Notes: generated by a model from the sequence alone, not told the origin. DNA of 64,000 bases from Ferrovibrio sp. (GCA_017991315.1 JAGOQS010000001.1:372001-436000), one strand, 5' to 3'; positions 1 through 8,603 are shown, counted from the first letter of the stretch. Program-made: numbers and translations.

Positions 1-138
1 GGCGAGTTCTTCGGCTCTGGCACGGTCGGCGACGGAAGCGGCCTGGAACATGGCCGCTTCCTCAAACATGGCGATGTGGTGGAGCTGGAAATCGAGAAGA
101 TCGGTGTGCTGCGCAACCGCGTACTGCGCCAGGGGTGA
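1..138 (+). CDS. Fumarylacetoacetate hydrolase family protein, C-terminal fragment
   Basis: Only the last 45 residues are inside the window; the reading frame is open from the first base and stops with TGA. The fragment contains GEFFGSGTVGDGSGLE followed by a hydrophobic strand ending in IEKIGVLRN, which matches the C-terminal end of the FAH catalytic beta-roll domain, where the GSGT loop lies near the active site. Family members hydrolyse C-C bonds in acylpyruvates or decarboxylate related keto acids. The substrate cannot be told from this piece. A repeat cluster follows immediately. Confidence 0.75.
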   Translation, partial: GEFFGSGTVGDGSGLEHGRFLKHGDVVELEIEKIGVLRNRVLRQG

Positions 139-159
139 TGGCCTTTGTGATTACCAGCC

Positions 160-405
160 GTCATGCCCGGCCTTGAGCCGGGCATCTTGTGCCACCTGAT
201 AAAAATGCCCGGGTCGAGCCCGGGCATGACGAGTGCTTTTTCTTTGTCATGCTCGCATAGGCGAGCATCCCATTTCCCGTCAGTAATAATGGGACCCTCG
301 CTTTCGCGAGGGAGACGGATAAAAAACAAGCGACATGCCCGGCCTTGAGCCGGGCATCTCACGCAATTCGGGAAAAGACCGCCGGGTCAAGCCCGGCGGT
401 GACGA
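160..405. repeat. Cluster of six short palindromic (REP-like) repeats
   Basis: This intergenic stretch holds six short inverted repeats: about 160-187, 203-231, 246-270, 290-315, 333-360 and 376-405. Most have the form CATGCCCGG-N5-CCGGGCAT, bordered by GTCATG or ATGAC. The copies at 160 and 333 share the same core. They look like the intergenic REP/BIME-type repeats common in alphaproteobacteria. No gene is seen here; frames that open across the repeats have no codon logic. One hairpin may help end transcription of the upstream hydrolase gene. Confidence 0.8.
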
Positions 406-421
406 TGTGTTTTAGTAGAAG

Positions 422-1165
422 CTAGTTCTGCTTCTGCGGCGGCACCGGCAGGTCGAACAGCAGCACCTCGGCGCCTTCCGGCGCGGTGATCTCCACCGAC
501 TTGGCTTCGAACACCGCCATGCCGTCGCGGGTCGAGAGCTTGTTGCCGTTGACGATGGCGGTGCCATCGGCCACCACCACATAGGCGATGCGCTGGGCCT
601 TGTCGTCCCAGGGCAGCGTATGGGTGACGCTGTCGCCCTTGCCCAGCAGCGCGCCGTAGAGCGTGGCGTCCTGGTGGATCAGCAGGGTTTCCGGGTTGGC
701 CGCGCGCACAGCTTCCTCACCCGAGGCGAGGGGCACAAGCTTGCCGGCGCGGTCATCCTTGGGGAACTGCGCCTGCGCCCAGCGGGGCTTGAGGCCGCGC
801 TGGCGCGGCTCAACCCAGATCTGGAACAGATGCGTCGCCTCGTTCTCCTCGTTCCACTCGGCATGCATGATGCCGGTGCCCGCAGACATCACCTGCACGT
901 CGCCGGCCGGCGTCCGGCCGCGATTGCCGAGCGAGTCTTCATGGGTGATGGCGCCGCGCCGCACATAGGTGATGATCTCCATGTCGCGGTGGCCATGCAT
1001 CGGGAAGCCGGAATGCGGCTTGATATGATCGTCGTTCCACACCCGCAGCGGGCCGAAGCCGAAACCCATCGGCGCGGCAACGCCCGAGAAGTTGAAGTGG
1101 AAGCGGCTGTCGAGCCAGTCATTGCCGAAGCGGCCAAGACGGTCGAAGGGAATGGCAACGGTCAT
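422..1165 (-). CDS. Pirin family protein (cupin, quercetinase-like)
   Basis: The 247-residue protein is a bicupin of the pirin/YhaK family. The metal site is visible: His57 and His59 in FPMHGHRDME, then His101 and Glu103 in MHAEWNE, the same spacing as iron-binding pirins. Bacterial pirins can act as quercetin 2,3-dioxygenases or as redox-responsive partners; the sequence does not say which. GGAGA precedes the ATG. It lies 85 bases downstream of wrbA on the same strand, so the two are probably cotranscribed, which suggests a joint role in quinone or flavonoid stress. Confidence 0.93.
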   Translation of the reverse strand: MTVAIPFDRLGRFGNDWLDSRFHFNFSGVAAPMGFGFGPLRVWNDDHIKPHSGFPMHGHRDMEIITYVRRGAITHEDSLGNRGRTPAGDVQVMSAGTGIMHAEWNEENEATHLFQIWVEPRQRGLKPRWAQAQFPKDDRAGKLVPLASGEEAVRAANPETLLIHQDATLYGALLGKGDSVTHTLPWDDKAQRIAYVVVADGTAIVNGNKLSTRDGMAVFEAKSVEITAPEGAEVLLFDLPVPPQKQN

Positions 1166-1250
1166 GATACGTCTCCTTGCCTCGTTGGTCCCGGGCGCCT
1201 GGCCCGGGACCGTCGCTGAGGCGGCGTGTTGGTTACTCTATGGCTGCTCG

Positions 1251-1847
1251 TTACTTGGCGAGCTTGGCGGCGATACCCGCCACATGCTTGCCCTGGAAGC
1301 GGGCGATCTTCAGTTCGGTCTCGCTCGGCTGGCGCGAACCATCCGGGCCGGCGATGGTGCCGGCGCCATAGGGCGAGCCGCCGCGCGGGGCCGACACATC
1401 CATGGTCTCCGGGATGGCGTAGGGCACGCCCACCACCACCATGCCATGATGCTGCAGCGTCACCTGGAAGCTGGTGATCGTGGTCTCGTTGCCGCCGCCG
1501 GTGCCCGTCGAGGTGAACACGCTGCCGACCTTGCCGACCAGGGCGCCCTTCATCCACAGGCCGCCGGTCTGATCCAGGAAGGTGCGCATCTGGCCGCTCA
1601 TCATGCCGAAGCGGGTCGGCGTGCCGAAGATGATGGCGTCATAGTTCGGCAGTTCGTCGATGGTGGCGACCGGCGCGGCCTGGTCCCACTTGCCATGGGC
1701 GGCCTTGAAGGCGGCTTCCGGCATGGTTTCCGGCACGCGCTTCACCACCACCTCGGCGCCGGCCTCGCGGGCGCCCTCGGCGACGGCCTGGGCCATGCTC
1801 TCGATATGGCCGTACATCGAATGATAGAGAACCAGAACCTTGGTCAT
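1251..1847 (-). CDS. wrbA: NAD(P)H:quinone oxidoreductase, WrbA type
   Basis: This 198-residue flavodoxin-like protein is expected to carry out two-electron reduction of quinones with FMN and NAD(P)H in the cytosol, avoiding semiquinone radicals. The FMN phosphate loop is [10 protein letters not shown] near residues 7-16; [16 protein letters not shown] and [10 protein letters not shown] are the other cofactor-contact loops of the WrbA family. Length is normal for WrbA (about 200). It is divergent from a LysR gene across an inverted repeat at 1919-1953 and heads a likely two-gene unit with pirin. Confidence 0.95.
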   Translation of the reverse strand: MTKVLVLYHSMYGHIESMAQAVAEGAREAGAEVVVKRVPETMPEAAFKAAHGKWDQAAPVATIDELPNYDAIIFGTPTRFGMMSGQMRTFLDQTGGLWMKGALVGKVGSVFTSTGTGGGNETTITSFQVTLQHHGMVVVGVPYAIPETMDVSAPRGGSPYGAGTIAGPDGSRQPSETELKIARFQGKHVAGIAAKLAK

Positions 1848-1918
1848 CGAAGTCTCTCCTTAAATCCTGCCGCCGCCCCAGCGGCGTCGGATGAGAGCAA
1901 TCTAAGCTTCCTATTTAT

Positions 1919-1953
1919 GGAAACAATATTATATTTGGAACATGATTGTTTCC
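1919..1953. promoter_or_regulatory. Inverted repeat, probable LysR operator between wrbA and lysR
   Basis: GGAAACAAT (1919-1927) and ATTGTTTCC (1945-1953) form a perfect 9-base inverted repeat with an AT-rich 17-base centre, in the gap between the divergent wrbA and lysR genes. LysR regulators usually bind such dyads, so this is the likely site through which the neighbouring regulator controls wrbA and itself. The AT content stands out from the GC-rich surroundings. Confidence 0.6.
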
Positions 1954-1970
1954 TGTAGAGGATAATCCCC

Positions 1971-2906
1971 ATGGACTATCTATCCGACCTGGCGGTTTTC
2001 GCCCGGGTGGCCGAGCAGATGAGTTTCACCGCCGCCGCCCAGTCGCTCGGCCTGTCGAAATCCGCCGTTTCCAAGCAGATCGCCCGGCTGGAACAGCGCC
2101 TCGGCAGCCAGTTGCTGCAGCGGACCACGCGGCGGCTGCAACTCACCGAAACCGGCCGCATCGTGCAGGCCCATGCCGAGCGGGTGATGGCCGAGGCCCA
2201 GGCCGCCGAAGCAGCAGTGCAGAACCTGCAGGAGGCGCCGCGCGGGTTGCTCAAAGTCAATCTGCCGATGAGTTTCGGCTTGAGCCATGTGGCGCCGCTG
2301 CTGCCGGAATTGCTGGCGCAATGCCCGGACCTGCGCATCGAGGCGAGCTACAACGACCGCCGCGTCGATCTGCTGGAAGAGGATGTGGATGCGGCGATAC
2401 GCATCGGCGACCTGGCGGATTCGACGCTGAATGCGCGGCGTCTCGGGCCGGCCCGCGTCGTCTATGCGGCGGCGCCCAGCTATATCGAGAAATTCGGCAC
2501 GCCGAAGCACCCGGATGAACTGAAATGGCACCATTGCCTGATCTACAGCTATCTCGCCGATCCGCTGCTCTGGCGTTTCGCCTCAGAGCCCGGCGGCGAG
2601 TCCGATATTGCCGTGCGGGTGCAGGGGCCGCTCACCGCCAATAACGGCGACGCGCTGAGGCTGGCGGCACTCGCCGGCACCGGCATCGCCCGGCTGCCCA
2701 GTTTTGTGATTGGCCCGGATATCGCCGCTGGCCGGCTGGTGCCGATCCTAGAGGAATACCGTGTGGCAGATCTGGGCATCTACGCAGTCTATCCGGCGCA
2801 GCGCCACCTGACGCCCAAGCTGCGCGCCTTCATCGACTTCCTGGCCGACAAATTCGGGCCCGAGCCGCCCTGGGATTGCGCCTGGATCGGCCTGCGGCAA
2901 AAGTGA
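1971..2906 (+). CDS. LysR family transcriptional regulator
   Basis: The 311-residue protein has the N-terminal winged helix-turn-helix of LysR regulators (residues 1-60, with FTAAAQSLGLSKSAVSKQI as the recognition region) followed by a periplasmic-binding-protein-like effector domain (about 90-300). It is most like the CrgA/AaeR-type subgroup with the RTTRRLQLTETG linker. It is divergent from wrbA-pirin, so it probably controls that unit in response to a quinone or aromatic signal; the effector is unknown. Confidence 0.92.
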   Translation: MDYLSDLAVFARVAEQMSFTAAAQSLGLSKSAVSKQIARLEQRLGSQLLQRTTRRLQLTETGRIVQAHAERVMAEAQAAEAAVQNLQEAPRGLLKVNLPMSFGLSHVAPLLPELLAQCPDLRIEASYNDRRVDLLEEDVDAAIRIGDLADSTLNARRLGPARVVYAAAPSYIEKFGTPKHPDELKWHHCLIYSYLADPLLWRFASEPGGESDIAVRVQGPLTANNGDALRLAALAGTGIARLPSFVIGPDIAAGRLVPILEEYRVADLGIYAVYPAQRHLTPKLRAFIDFLADKFGPEPPWDCAWIGLRQK

Positions 2907-3221
2907 AGAGCCTGCGGCAGCCTGCCGCAGATAACCGTTTACGGCCCGGAGTCGCCATGCTAAACAGGCCGTCCGAAAACGGGAAAGTCAGATGATTCGC
3001 CCCATGATGCACCGACGAGCTAACCGACGCGTAGCGCAACGAAAGCGCTGCGCGGCCGTTGTTCGCGTGCATTGAGGCCTGGATCAGACCTGACAGCCTG
3101 ATCGTCTCCCAGCAGACACCCAGCACTTCCAATGCACCCGAACAACCGGCCGGTCGGACGGAAGGCGAAAGCCGCCCCTCCGCTTACGTTGGTCTCGGAT
3201 CTTGTGCCAGGAAGCAAGCTG
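2907..3221. other. Gene-free spacer
   Basis: No credible gene is seen in these 315 bases. They hold a GC-rich dyad right after the LysR stop (2912-2930), which resembles the candidate RegA site upstream of petA, and an ordinary ribosome-binding sequence (AGGAAG) just before the GNAT start. The open frame that would extend the GNAT protein to 3132 lacks a ribosome-binding site. Confidence 0.5.
2913..2929. promoter_or_regulatory. RegA-like dyad or terminator stem after lysR
   Basis: TGCGGCAGCCTGCCGCA is a palindrome with half sites GCGGC and GCCGC spaced by five bases. It differs at only two of 17 positions from the candidate RegA box upstream of petA (38065-38081). Because it lies seven bases after the lysR stop codon it could equally be the stem of a terminator, although no T-tract follows. 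Confidence 0.35.
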
Positions 3222-3743
3222 ATGTTCCCGATTTCCCCAGAGCGGCCCTCGGACGCCGCCCAGATTGAAAATCTCCTCGACCTGACTTTCGGCTCCGGCC
3301 GCACCGCCAAGACCGTCTACCGGCTGCGGGAAGGCGTGGCGCCGATCAAGGCGCTGAGCTTCTCGGTGCGCCAGGGCAGCCGGCTGCTCGGCTCGATCCG
3401 CTATTGGCCGATCTCGATTGGCGAGGCAGCAGTGCCGGCCGTGATGCTCGGCCCCGTCGCGGTGCATCCGGATTTCCAGGGCCAGGGCATCGGCCGGGCG
3501 CTGATCCGGCACAGCCTCTATGCCGCCACGCGCCAGGGCCACAAGCTCTGCATGCTGGTGGGCGACAAGGCCTATTACGAGCCGTTCGGCTTTGTCAGTG
3601 CCGCCGAGCGCGGCCTCGAGATGCCGGGCTGGGTGGAGCTGGAGCGGTTCCAGATCATGGAGCTGGTGCCGGGCGCGCTGGAAGGCGTCAGCGGCATGGT
3701 GGCCAAGCCGAAAATGCCGCGCAGCCGCAAGTCGGCCGCCTGA
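3222..3743 (+). CDS. GNAT family N-acetyltransferase (YhbS-like)
   Basis: This 173-residue protein should transfer an acetyl group from acetyl-CoA to an unidentified amine. The acetyl-CoA binding loop is VHPDFQGQGIGRALI (Q-x-x-G-x-G motif), followed by the YYEPFGF segment typical of YhbS-type GNATs. The frame is open 90 bases further upstream, but the ATG at 3222 has AGGAAG about eight bases before it and starts the normal domain, so I chose it. A conserved unknown gene starts three bases after its stop, indicating an operon. Confidence 0.88.
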   Translation: MFPISPERPSDAAQIENLLDLTFGSGRTAKTVYRLREGVAPIKALSFSVRQGSRLLGSIRYWPISIGEAAVPAVMLGPVAVHPDFQGQGIGRALIRHSLYAATRQGHKLCMLVGDKAYYEPFGFVSAAERGLEMPGWVELERFQIMELVPGALEGVSGMVAKPKMPRSRKSAA

Positions 3744-3746
3744 ACC

Positions 3747-4142
3747 ATGCGGCGGGCGGCGCCGGATGTGCATGATCCGCGCGTTCAGTTGCTCGACAGT
3801 ATCACCGAGATCAAGCCGGAGGATCGGGGCCGCGTCATCGTCGCCGCCTCCCATGCCGGCGTCTCGGCGGTGAGCTACGCCTTCAACAACCAGCCGCTGG
3901 CCTGCTTCTTCAACGATGCCGGCGTGGGCAAGGATGCCGCCGGCATTTCCGGCCTCGGGCCGCTCAATGATCACGGCATCATCGCCGCCACCTACAGCCA
4001 TGACAGCGCCCGCATCGGCGATGCGTCGGATGCCTGGGCCAGCGGCATCCTCACTCATGTCAACGCGCTTGCCGCCGCGCGTGGCATCGCCGCCGGCATG
4101 AGCGTGCGCCAGGCGGCGCTACGGCTGCTCGGTCAGAGCTAA
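3747..4142 (+). CDS. Conserved protein of unknown function
   Basis: I do not recognise a named domain in this 131-residue protein. It contains a distinctive block, CFFNDAGVGKDAAGISGL, followed by HGIIAATYSHDSARIGDA, with several charged residues (Asp, Lys, His, Arg) in conserved-looking loops, so an enzyme or ligand-binding role is possible. It looks cytosolic, with no signal peptide or membrane segment. It begins three bases after the GNAT stop, so the two are translated from one message. Its stop overlaps the convergent lipoprotein gene by four bases. Confidence 0.75.
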   Translation: MRRAAPDVHDPRVQLLDSITEIKPEDRGRVIVAASHAGVSAVSYAFNNQPLACFFNDAGVGKDAAGISGLGPLNDHGIIAATYSHDSARIGDASDAWASGILTHVNALAAARGIAAGMSVRQAALRLLGQS

Positions 4143-4612
4143 AGCCCGCGCGCGGCGATTTCTTCCCGCACCAGGCGGGCCACGGTGGCGGCAACCTCCT
4201 GGCGCCGTGCCGTCATGTCCGCCGCCGTGCTCGCCACCCGCAGGTCCAGTTCGGCGCGGGTGAAGCCGCGCAGGCTGCGCAGCCGCGCCAGGCCTTCAAG
4301 CTCGGTGCCGCTGGCGGAATCGCCGAGCCGGGTGACGGTGATCTCGATCAGTGCATTGCTTGGCTGTGCCGTGTTGCGCGGCACCGCCGCCAATACCGCA
4401 TCGCGCAGCGCAGCAGAGAAGCCGTCATCCAGGGCAACGCCGATATTGCCCGCCACCCGCACCGCTTCGATATTCAAGGCGCCGCTGTCATTGGCGGCGG
4501 CCATGCGCGTGAGTTCGGTTTCGCGGCAGCCGCCCAGGGCCAGCAGGATCAGTGCCAGCGCCCCTATGCCGCTGCGCCGGGATAAAGTAGTCGCACCAAA
4601 TGTCACGCGCAT
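4139..4612 (-). CDS. Putative lipoprotein of unknown function
   Basis: The 157-residue product starts with a basic stretch, a hydrophobic segment and a lipobox ending at Cys29 (LALGGC), so it is probably lipidated and envelope bound. The rest is predicted soluble alpha/beta sequence without a family I can name. The ATG at 4612 is preferred because it places the signal peptide at the N-terminus; an upstream ATG at 4669 would add 19 non-signal residues. It converges on and overlaps the preceding plus-strand gene by four bases. Confidence 0.7.
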   Translation of the reverse strand: MRVTFGATTLSRRSGIGALALILLALGGCRETELTRMAAANDSGALNIEAVRVAGNIGVALDDGFSAALRDAVLAAVPRNTAQPSNALIEITVTRLGDSASGTELEGLARLRSLRGFTRAELDLRVASTAADMTARRQEVAATVARLVREEIAARGL

Positions 4613-4801
4613 TGTCGGCCCCCCAATTTCATCTTTGATATTTGATTCAGCCGGCGCAGGTCGCAACAAGTATCTTCGTCACATGCTGCCGCCATAATTC
4701 CCCGCCTTCGCCATGATGCTGCCATCGCGCGGCTTATCCTGCTCACTGCCGGCAGCCCCCATGCCCCACAATCAGGCAGCCGGTGGAACAGGAAGGATGC
4801 C

Positions 4802-5299
4802 ATGCATCGCAGCACGGGTTTTGTTTCCAAGGTTATTCTCGCCGCCGCTATCGGTGCCGTCGCCTTCGGCAGCACGGCCTGGGCCGATGGCAAGGGCCGT
4901 GGCCGCCATGACGACGATGACCGCCGGGGTCCACCGCACCGCCATGACCATGGGCCACGCGGCGGCGACACCAACATCCAGATCAATTTCCAGTTCGGCG
5001 ACAGCGACCGCCGCGCGGTCTACGATTACTACACCGCGCCGCGCTATGCCGTGCATTGCCCGCCGGGCCTGGCCAAGAAGGGCAAGGGCTGCGTGCCGCC
5101 CGGCCATGCCAAGCGCTGGGCGGTGGGTCGTCCACTGCCGCCCGACGTGATCTTCTATGAGGTGCCGCGCGACCTGATCGTGGTGCTGCCGCCGCCGCCA
5201 CCGCGCCATCGCTATGTCCGCGTCGACAGCGACATCCTTATGATCGCCATCGGCACCGGCATGGTGCTGGACGGCATCCAGAATCTCGGCCGCATGTAG
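4802..5299 (+). CDS. RcnB-like periplasmic protein
   Basis: The 165-residue protein has a signal peptide (cleavage near AWA, residue 28), then a His/Asp/Arg-rich linker and a C-terminal domain with the pattern LPPDVIFYEVPRDLIVVLPPPP followed by YVRVDSDILMIAIGTGMV. That pattern is shared with the RcnB family of small periplasmic proteins, whose E. coli member affects nickel/cobalt homeostasis. The His-rich linker is compatible with metal binding, but that is inference. It stands alone, ending at a strong hairpin shared with the convergent SDR gene. Confidence 0.72.
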   Translation: MHRSTGFVSKVILAAAIGAVAFGSTAWADGKGRGRHDDDDRRGPPHRHDHGPRGGDTNIQINFQFGDSDRRAVYDYYTAPRYAVHCPPGLAKKGKGCVPPGHAKRWAVGRPLPPDVIFYEVPRDLIVVLPPPPPRHRYVRVDSDILMIAIGTGMVLDGIQNLGRM

Positions 5300-5307
5300 C
5301 AACGCCT

Positions 5308-5341
5308 GCGGCCCAGGCGCCATTGCTGGTGCCTGGGCCGC
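5308..5341. terminator. Bidirectional hairpin terminator
   Basis: GCGGCCCAGGCGCCA and its near-perfect complement (one G-T pair) flank a TTGC loop, forming a stem of about 15 pairs between two convergent genes. The T-rich tail is weak (CGTGTTTGTT on the plus strand), so efficiency is uncertain. Confidence 0.6.
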
Positions 5342-5359
5342 CGTGTTTGTTGCGGCTGC

Positions 5360-6202
5360 TTACGCCACCTTGTTCTGCTGGAAGTCGGTGGAGAGCGTCA
5401 GCGTCTTCCACGCCTCCAGTTCGCCCTCGACAAAGGCATGCTTGCCCTTGATGCGCTGGTAGGTGTCGCTGCCCAGCGCCAGGCGCAGCGGCGGCAGGCC
5501 GCTTTGCGTCAGCAGCAGGATCGCCTTGGCCAGCTTCGCCGGGTCGCCCGGCTGAGCATGGTTGACCTGGGCGGCGAAGCTACGCATGGCGCCGACGGTC
5601 TCATGGTAATCGGCAATCTCGGTGCGGGTCTTCACCAGCGACTGCTCATCGAGGAAGTCGGTGCGGAAGAAACCGGGCTCCACCACCGTCACCTGGATGC
5701 CGAGCGGCTTCAGTTCCGCATGCATCGCTTCCGAGATGCCCTCCACGGCGAATTTGGTGGCGCCGTAGACGCCCCAGCCGTGATAGCCGCCATAGCCGCC
5801 GATCGAGGAGATATTGATGACATGGCCGCTCTGCTGGCGGCGCATATGCGGCAGCACGGCGCGGGTGACGTTGAGCAGGCCGAACACGTTGGTGCGGAAC
5901 ACGCCTTCCACTTCCTGGGCGCTGGTTTCCTCCACGGCGCCGAGCACACCATAGCCGGCATTGTTCACCAGGATGTCGAGGCGGCCGAATTTGGCGACCG
6001 CCTGGTCGGCGGCGGCATGGGCCTGGGCCTCGTCGGTGACATCCAGCCGCACCGGCAGCAGGCGGGGATGGCTGCCCAGCCGCTCGATCACGGTCCTGGG
6101 GTCGCGGGCGGTGGCGACCACGGCGTCGCCGGCATTGAGGGCTTCCTGGGCAATCAGGGCACCGAAACCGCGCGACGCCCCAGTGATCAACCAAACACGC
6201 AT
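5360..6202 (-). CDS. Short-chain dehydrogenase/reductase
   Basis: The 280-residue protein is a classical SDR: nucleotide loop TGASRGFG (residues 7-14), NNAG at 80-83, catalytic Ser around 132-133, Tyr146 and Lys150 in YGATK. Arg34 after the second strand suggests NADP(H) preference. The substrate is unknown; the sequence resembles the ketoreductase group often annotated as oxidoreductase/SDR. It is divergent from a LysR gene and is probably its target. Confidence 0.93.
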   Translation of the reverse strand: MRVWLITGASRGFGALIAQEALNAGDAVVATARDPRTVIERLGSHPRLLPVRLDVTDEAQAHAAADQAVAKFGRLDILVNNAGYGVLGAVEETSAQEVEGVFRTNVFGLLNVTRAVLPHMRRQQSGHVINISSIGGYGGYHGWGVYGATKFAVEGISEAMHAELKPLGIQVTVVEPGFFRTDFLDEQSLVKTRTEIADYHETVGAMRSFAAQVNHAQPGDPAKLAKAILLLTQSGLPPLRLALGSDTYQRIKGKHAFVEGELEAWKTLTLSTDFQQNKVA

Positions 6203-6277
6203 GGCACTCTCTCCTTCGTTCGTTTCTGGCGCCGGACCATCCGGGCCTGATTGAGAGAGGTTTACCCCCTGGCTTTC

Positions 6278-6326
6278 GATGAATTAATCCAGTAATAATT
6301 CGTAAGACTACTGAGATAAATTCATC
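6278..6326. promoter_or_regulatory. AT-rich inverted repeat, probable LysR operator between SDR and lysR
   Basis: GATGAATT (6278-6285) and AATTCATC (6319-6326) form a perfect 8-base inverted repeat within an AT-rich patch; a nested GAATTA/TAATTC pair also exists. The right arm abuts the ATG of the LysR gene, so binding there would repress its own expression. Location between divergent SDR and LysR genes supports an operator role. Confidence 0.5.
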
Positions 6327-6327
6327 A

Positions 6328-7236
6328 ATGAAACGGATCGACCCGGCCGACCTGACGGTCTTCCTCGCCATCGCCCGGCATCGCAGCTTCCGCAAGGCAG
6401 CCGTCGAACTGGGCGTGACGCCCTCGGCCCTGAGCCACAGCCTGCGCGCCATCGAGGAGCGGTTGGACCTGCGGCTGGTGAACCGCACCACGCGGTCGGT
6501 GGCGCTGACCGAGGCCGGCGAGCGGCTACAGGCGCGGCTGCTGCCGGCCTTCCGCGATATCGACGATGCGCTGGAAGACCTCAACACGCTGCGCGGCAAA
6601 CCAAGCGGGCGCCTGCGCATCAACGCCTCGCAGGTGGCGGTGCGGCTGGTGCTGCTGCCGGTGCTGCGCCGCTTCCTGCCCGCCTATCCCGATATCGAGG
6701 TGGACCTGGTGGCCGATGATGCCTTCGCCGATGTGGTGGGCGAGGGCTTCGATGCCGGCGTGCGGCTGGGCGAAAGCCTGTCCGCCGACATGATCGCCAC
6801 CGCCATCGGCCCACGCCAGCGCTTCGTTGCCGTGGCAGCGCCCGAACTGCTCAAGCAGCATCGCCGCCCGGCCATGCCGCAGGATCTGCACGAACTACCC
6901 TGCATCCGTTTCCGCCTCGCCAGCGGCATGCTCTACAACTGGGAATTCGAGCGCGGCGGCATCGCCCAGGAAGTCAGGGTGACTGGCGCGCTCACCCTGA
7001 ACGACATGGATGCCATGATCGACGCCGCCCTGGCTGGCCTCGGCGTTGCCTATGTGATCAAGGCGATGGTGCAGCCGCATCTCGATGCCGGACGGCTGGA
7101 AGTGCTGCTCGGCGATTGGTCGCCCTACGATCCCGGCTTCTTTCTCTACTATCCGAGCCGCCGCCAGATGCCGGCGGCGCTGAAAGCCTTCGTCGATTTC
7201 GCGCGCGGCGATGCGAAGGCAGGTAAATCAGGCTAG
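6328..7236 (+). CDS. LysR family transcriptional regulator
   Basis: The 302-residue regulator has an N-terminal helix-turn-helix (residues 5-62, [19 protein letters not shown]) and a LysR effector-binding domain. The [15 protein letters not shown] linker is that of the large group controlling neighbouring dehydrogenase genes. It is divergent from the SDR gene, which is the likely target. No ribosome-binding site is obvious, because the operator-like repeat lies directly against the ATG. Its 3' end overlaps the convergent flavoprotein gene by four bases. Confidence 0.92.
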   Translation: MKRIDPADLTVFLAIARHRSFRKAAVELGVTPSALSHSLRAIEERLDLRLVNRTTRSVALTEAGERLQARLLPAFRDIDDALEDLNTLRGKPSGRLRINASQVAVRLVLLPVLRRFLPAYPDIEVDLVADDAFADVVGEGFDAGVRLGESLSADMIATAIGPRQRFVAVAAPELLKQHRRPAMPQDLHELPCIRFRLASGMLYNWEFERGGIAQEVRVTGALTLNDMDAMIDAALAGLGVAYVIKAMVQPHLDAGRLEVLLGDWSPYDPGFFLYYPSRRQMPAALKAFVDFARGDAKAGKSG

Positions 7237-8348
7237 GCGGTTTCCGCGTCGAGTTGATCGGCGACCAAGGTGGCGATGGCGAGCGAGGCGGTGAGGCCGG
7301 GGCTTTCGATGCCGAAGAGATGCAGCAGGCCGGGCGCGCCATGCTCGGCGGCGCCATGGATCACGAAGTCGTCGGCCTTGCCGCCGCCCGGCGACAGCTT
7401 GGGGCGGATACCGGCATAGCCCGGCTGGATCGCGCCATCGGGCAGGCTGGGCCAGTAGCGCCGCACGGCGGCATAGAACTTGTCGCCGCGCGCCGGATCG
7501 ACCTGGTAGTCGATGGCGTCGATCCATTCGACATCGGGGCCGAAGCGCATCTGACCGCCGAGGTCGATGGTGACATGGGTGCCAAGCCCGCCCGGTTCCG
7601 GCACCGGGTAGATCAGGCGCGAGAAGGGCGGCTTGATCCCTGAGAGCACGAAGTAATTGCCCTTGGCATAATAGGTGCCGGGAATCAGGTCGTGGCGCGT
7701 GCCGGCAATGGCTTTCGCCACCGCCTGGGCATGCAGGCCGGCGGCATTCACCACAAAGCGCGCGGCAAGCTGCATCGCATCGGGCCCGCCGGTCTCGATC
7801 TCGAAACGGCCATGGCGCCAGACGGCGCTTTGCAGCGGCGCGTTCAGCGCCAGCATGGCGCCGTGTTCCTCGGCTTCGCCGAGATAGGCCAGCATCAGGC
7901 CGTGGCTGTCGATAATGCCGGTGGACGGCGAGAGCAGGGCGGCGGTGCAATAGAGGTCCGGTTCCAGCGCCCGGGCTTCCTCGGCGCTCAGCATGCGCAG
8001 ATCATGCACGCCATTCGCCGCCGCCTTGGCCTGCAAGGCTTTCAGTTCGTCATTCTGCGCCGCATCGGTGGCGACGATCAGTTTGCCGATGCGGCGCGCA
8101 TCGACGCCGCGTTCCTGGCAATAGGCATAGAGGCGGTCGCGGCCCGCGACGCAGAGCCGCGCCTTCAGGCTGCCCTGCGGATAATAGATGCCGGCATGGA
8201 TCACTTCCGAATTGCGCGAACTGGTTTCGGTGCCGAAGGCATCGGCGGCTTCCAGAATCACCACTTCGCGGCCGCGCCGCGCCAGTTCGCGCGCCACCGC
8301 CAGGCCCACCACGCCGGCGCCGATCACCAGGCATTCCACCGAATCCAT
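7233..8348 (-). CDS. FAD-dependent oxidoreductase, LhgO-like (DAO family)
   Basis: The 371-residue protein begins with a Rossmann FAD loop, [19 protein letters not shown] (residues 8-26), followed by the [24 protein letters not shown] block and [18 protein letters not shown], both typical of L-2-hydroxyglutarate dehydrogenase/oxidase homologues. It probably oxidises a 2-hydroxy acid. The start at 8348 has GGAG nine bases upstream and gives the usual family N-terminus; a further upstream start would add 22 unrelated residues. Confidence 0.88.
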   Translation of the reverse strand: MDSVECLVIGAGVVGLAVARELARRGREVVILEAADAFGTETSSRNSEVIHAGIYYPQGSLKARLCVAGRDRLYAYCQERGVDARRIGKLIVATDAAQNDELKALQAKAAANGVHDLRMLSAEEARALEPDLYCTAALLSPSTGIIDSHGLMLAYLGEAEEHGAMLALNAPLQSAVWRHGRFEIETGGPDAMQLAARFVVNAAGLHAQAVAKAIAGTRHDLIPGTYYAKGNYFVLSGIKPPFSRLIYPVPEPGGLGTHVTIDLGGQMRFGPDVEWIDAIDYQVDPARGDKFYAAVRRYWPSLPDGAIQPGYAGIRPKLSPGGGKADDFVIHGAAEHGAPGLLHLFGIESPGLTASLAIATLVADQLDAETA

Positions 8349-8454
8349 TGCCGCTCCAGGCCTCTGTGAACACTCGCCGCGTTGGTTATCCCTCGGAGGC
8401 CGGGGCGGTTTCAAGCCGGGGCATCACCCGGGCATGGAATGTTACGGGCAGGGC

Positions 8455-8483
8455 TTGACGGGGCAGGCGCTTTCCCGTATCAC
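8455..8483 (+). promoter_or_regulatory. Sigma-70 type promoter for tRNA-Leu
   Basis: TTGACG (8455-8460) and TATCAC (8478-8483) are separated by 17 bases, and transcription would start about 25 bases before the mature tRNA 5' end. Match to the -35 box is 5 of 6; the -10 box is weaker. Confidence 0.5.
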
Positions 8484-8516
8484 ACCGCCCTCGACGGGAC
8501 CCCCGGGTCACGCGAT

Positions 8517-8603
8517 GCCCAGATGGCGGAATTGGTAGACGCGCTAGCTTCAGGTGCTAGTGACCGAAAGGTCGTGTAAGTTCGAGTCTTATTCTGGGCA
8601 CCA
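8517..8603 (+). tRNA. tRNA-Leu (anticodon CAG)
   Basis: The gene folds into a class II tRNA: acceptor GCCCAGA pairs with TCTGGGC, the anticodon stem CTAGC/GCTAG encloses the loop TTCAGGT with anticodon CAG, a long variable arm (TGACCGAAAGGTCG) follows, and the T loop is TTCGAGT. The discriminator base is A and CCA is encoded. It reads CUG, the main leucine codon in a genome this GC-rich. Confidence 0.97.

Noticed and set aside
160-405. CRISPR array
   Set aside because: Repeats are individually palindromic, of variable length and unevenly spaced; there are no uniform spacers and no cas genes.
3132-3221. Longer GNAT start at 3132
   Set aside because: No ribosome-binding site; the ATG at 3222 has AGGAAG and begins the normal domain.
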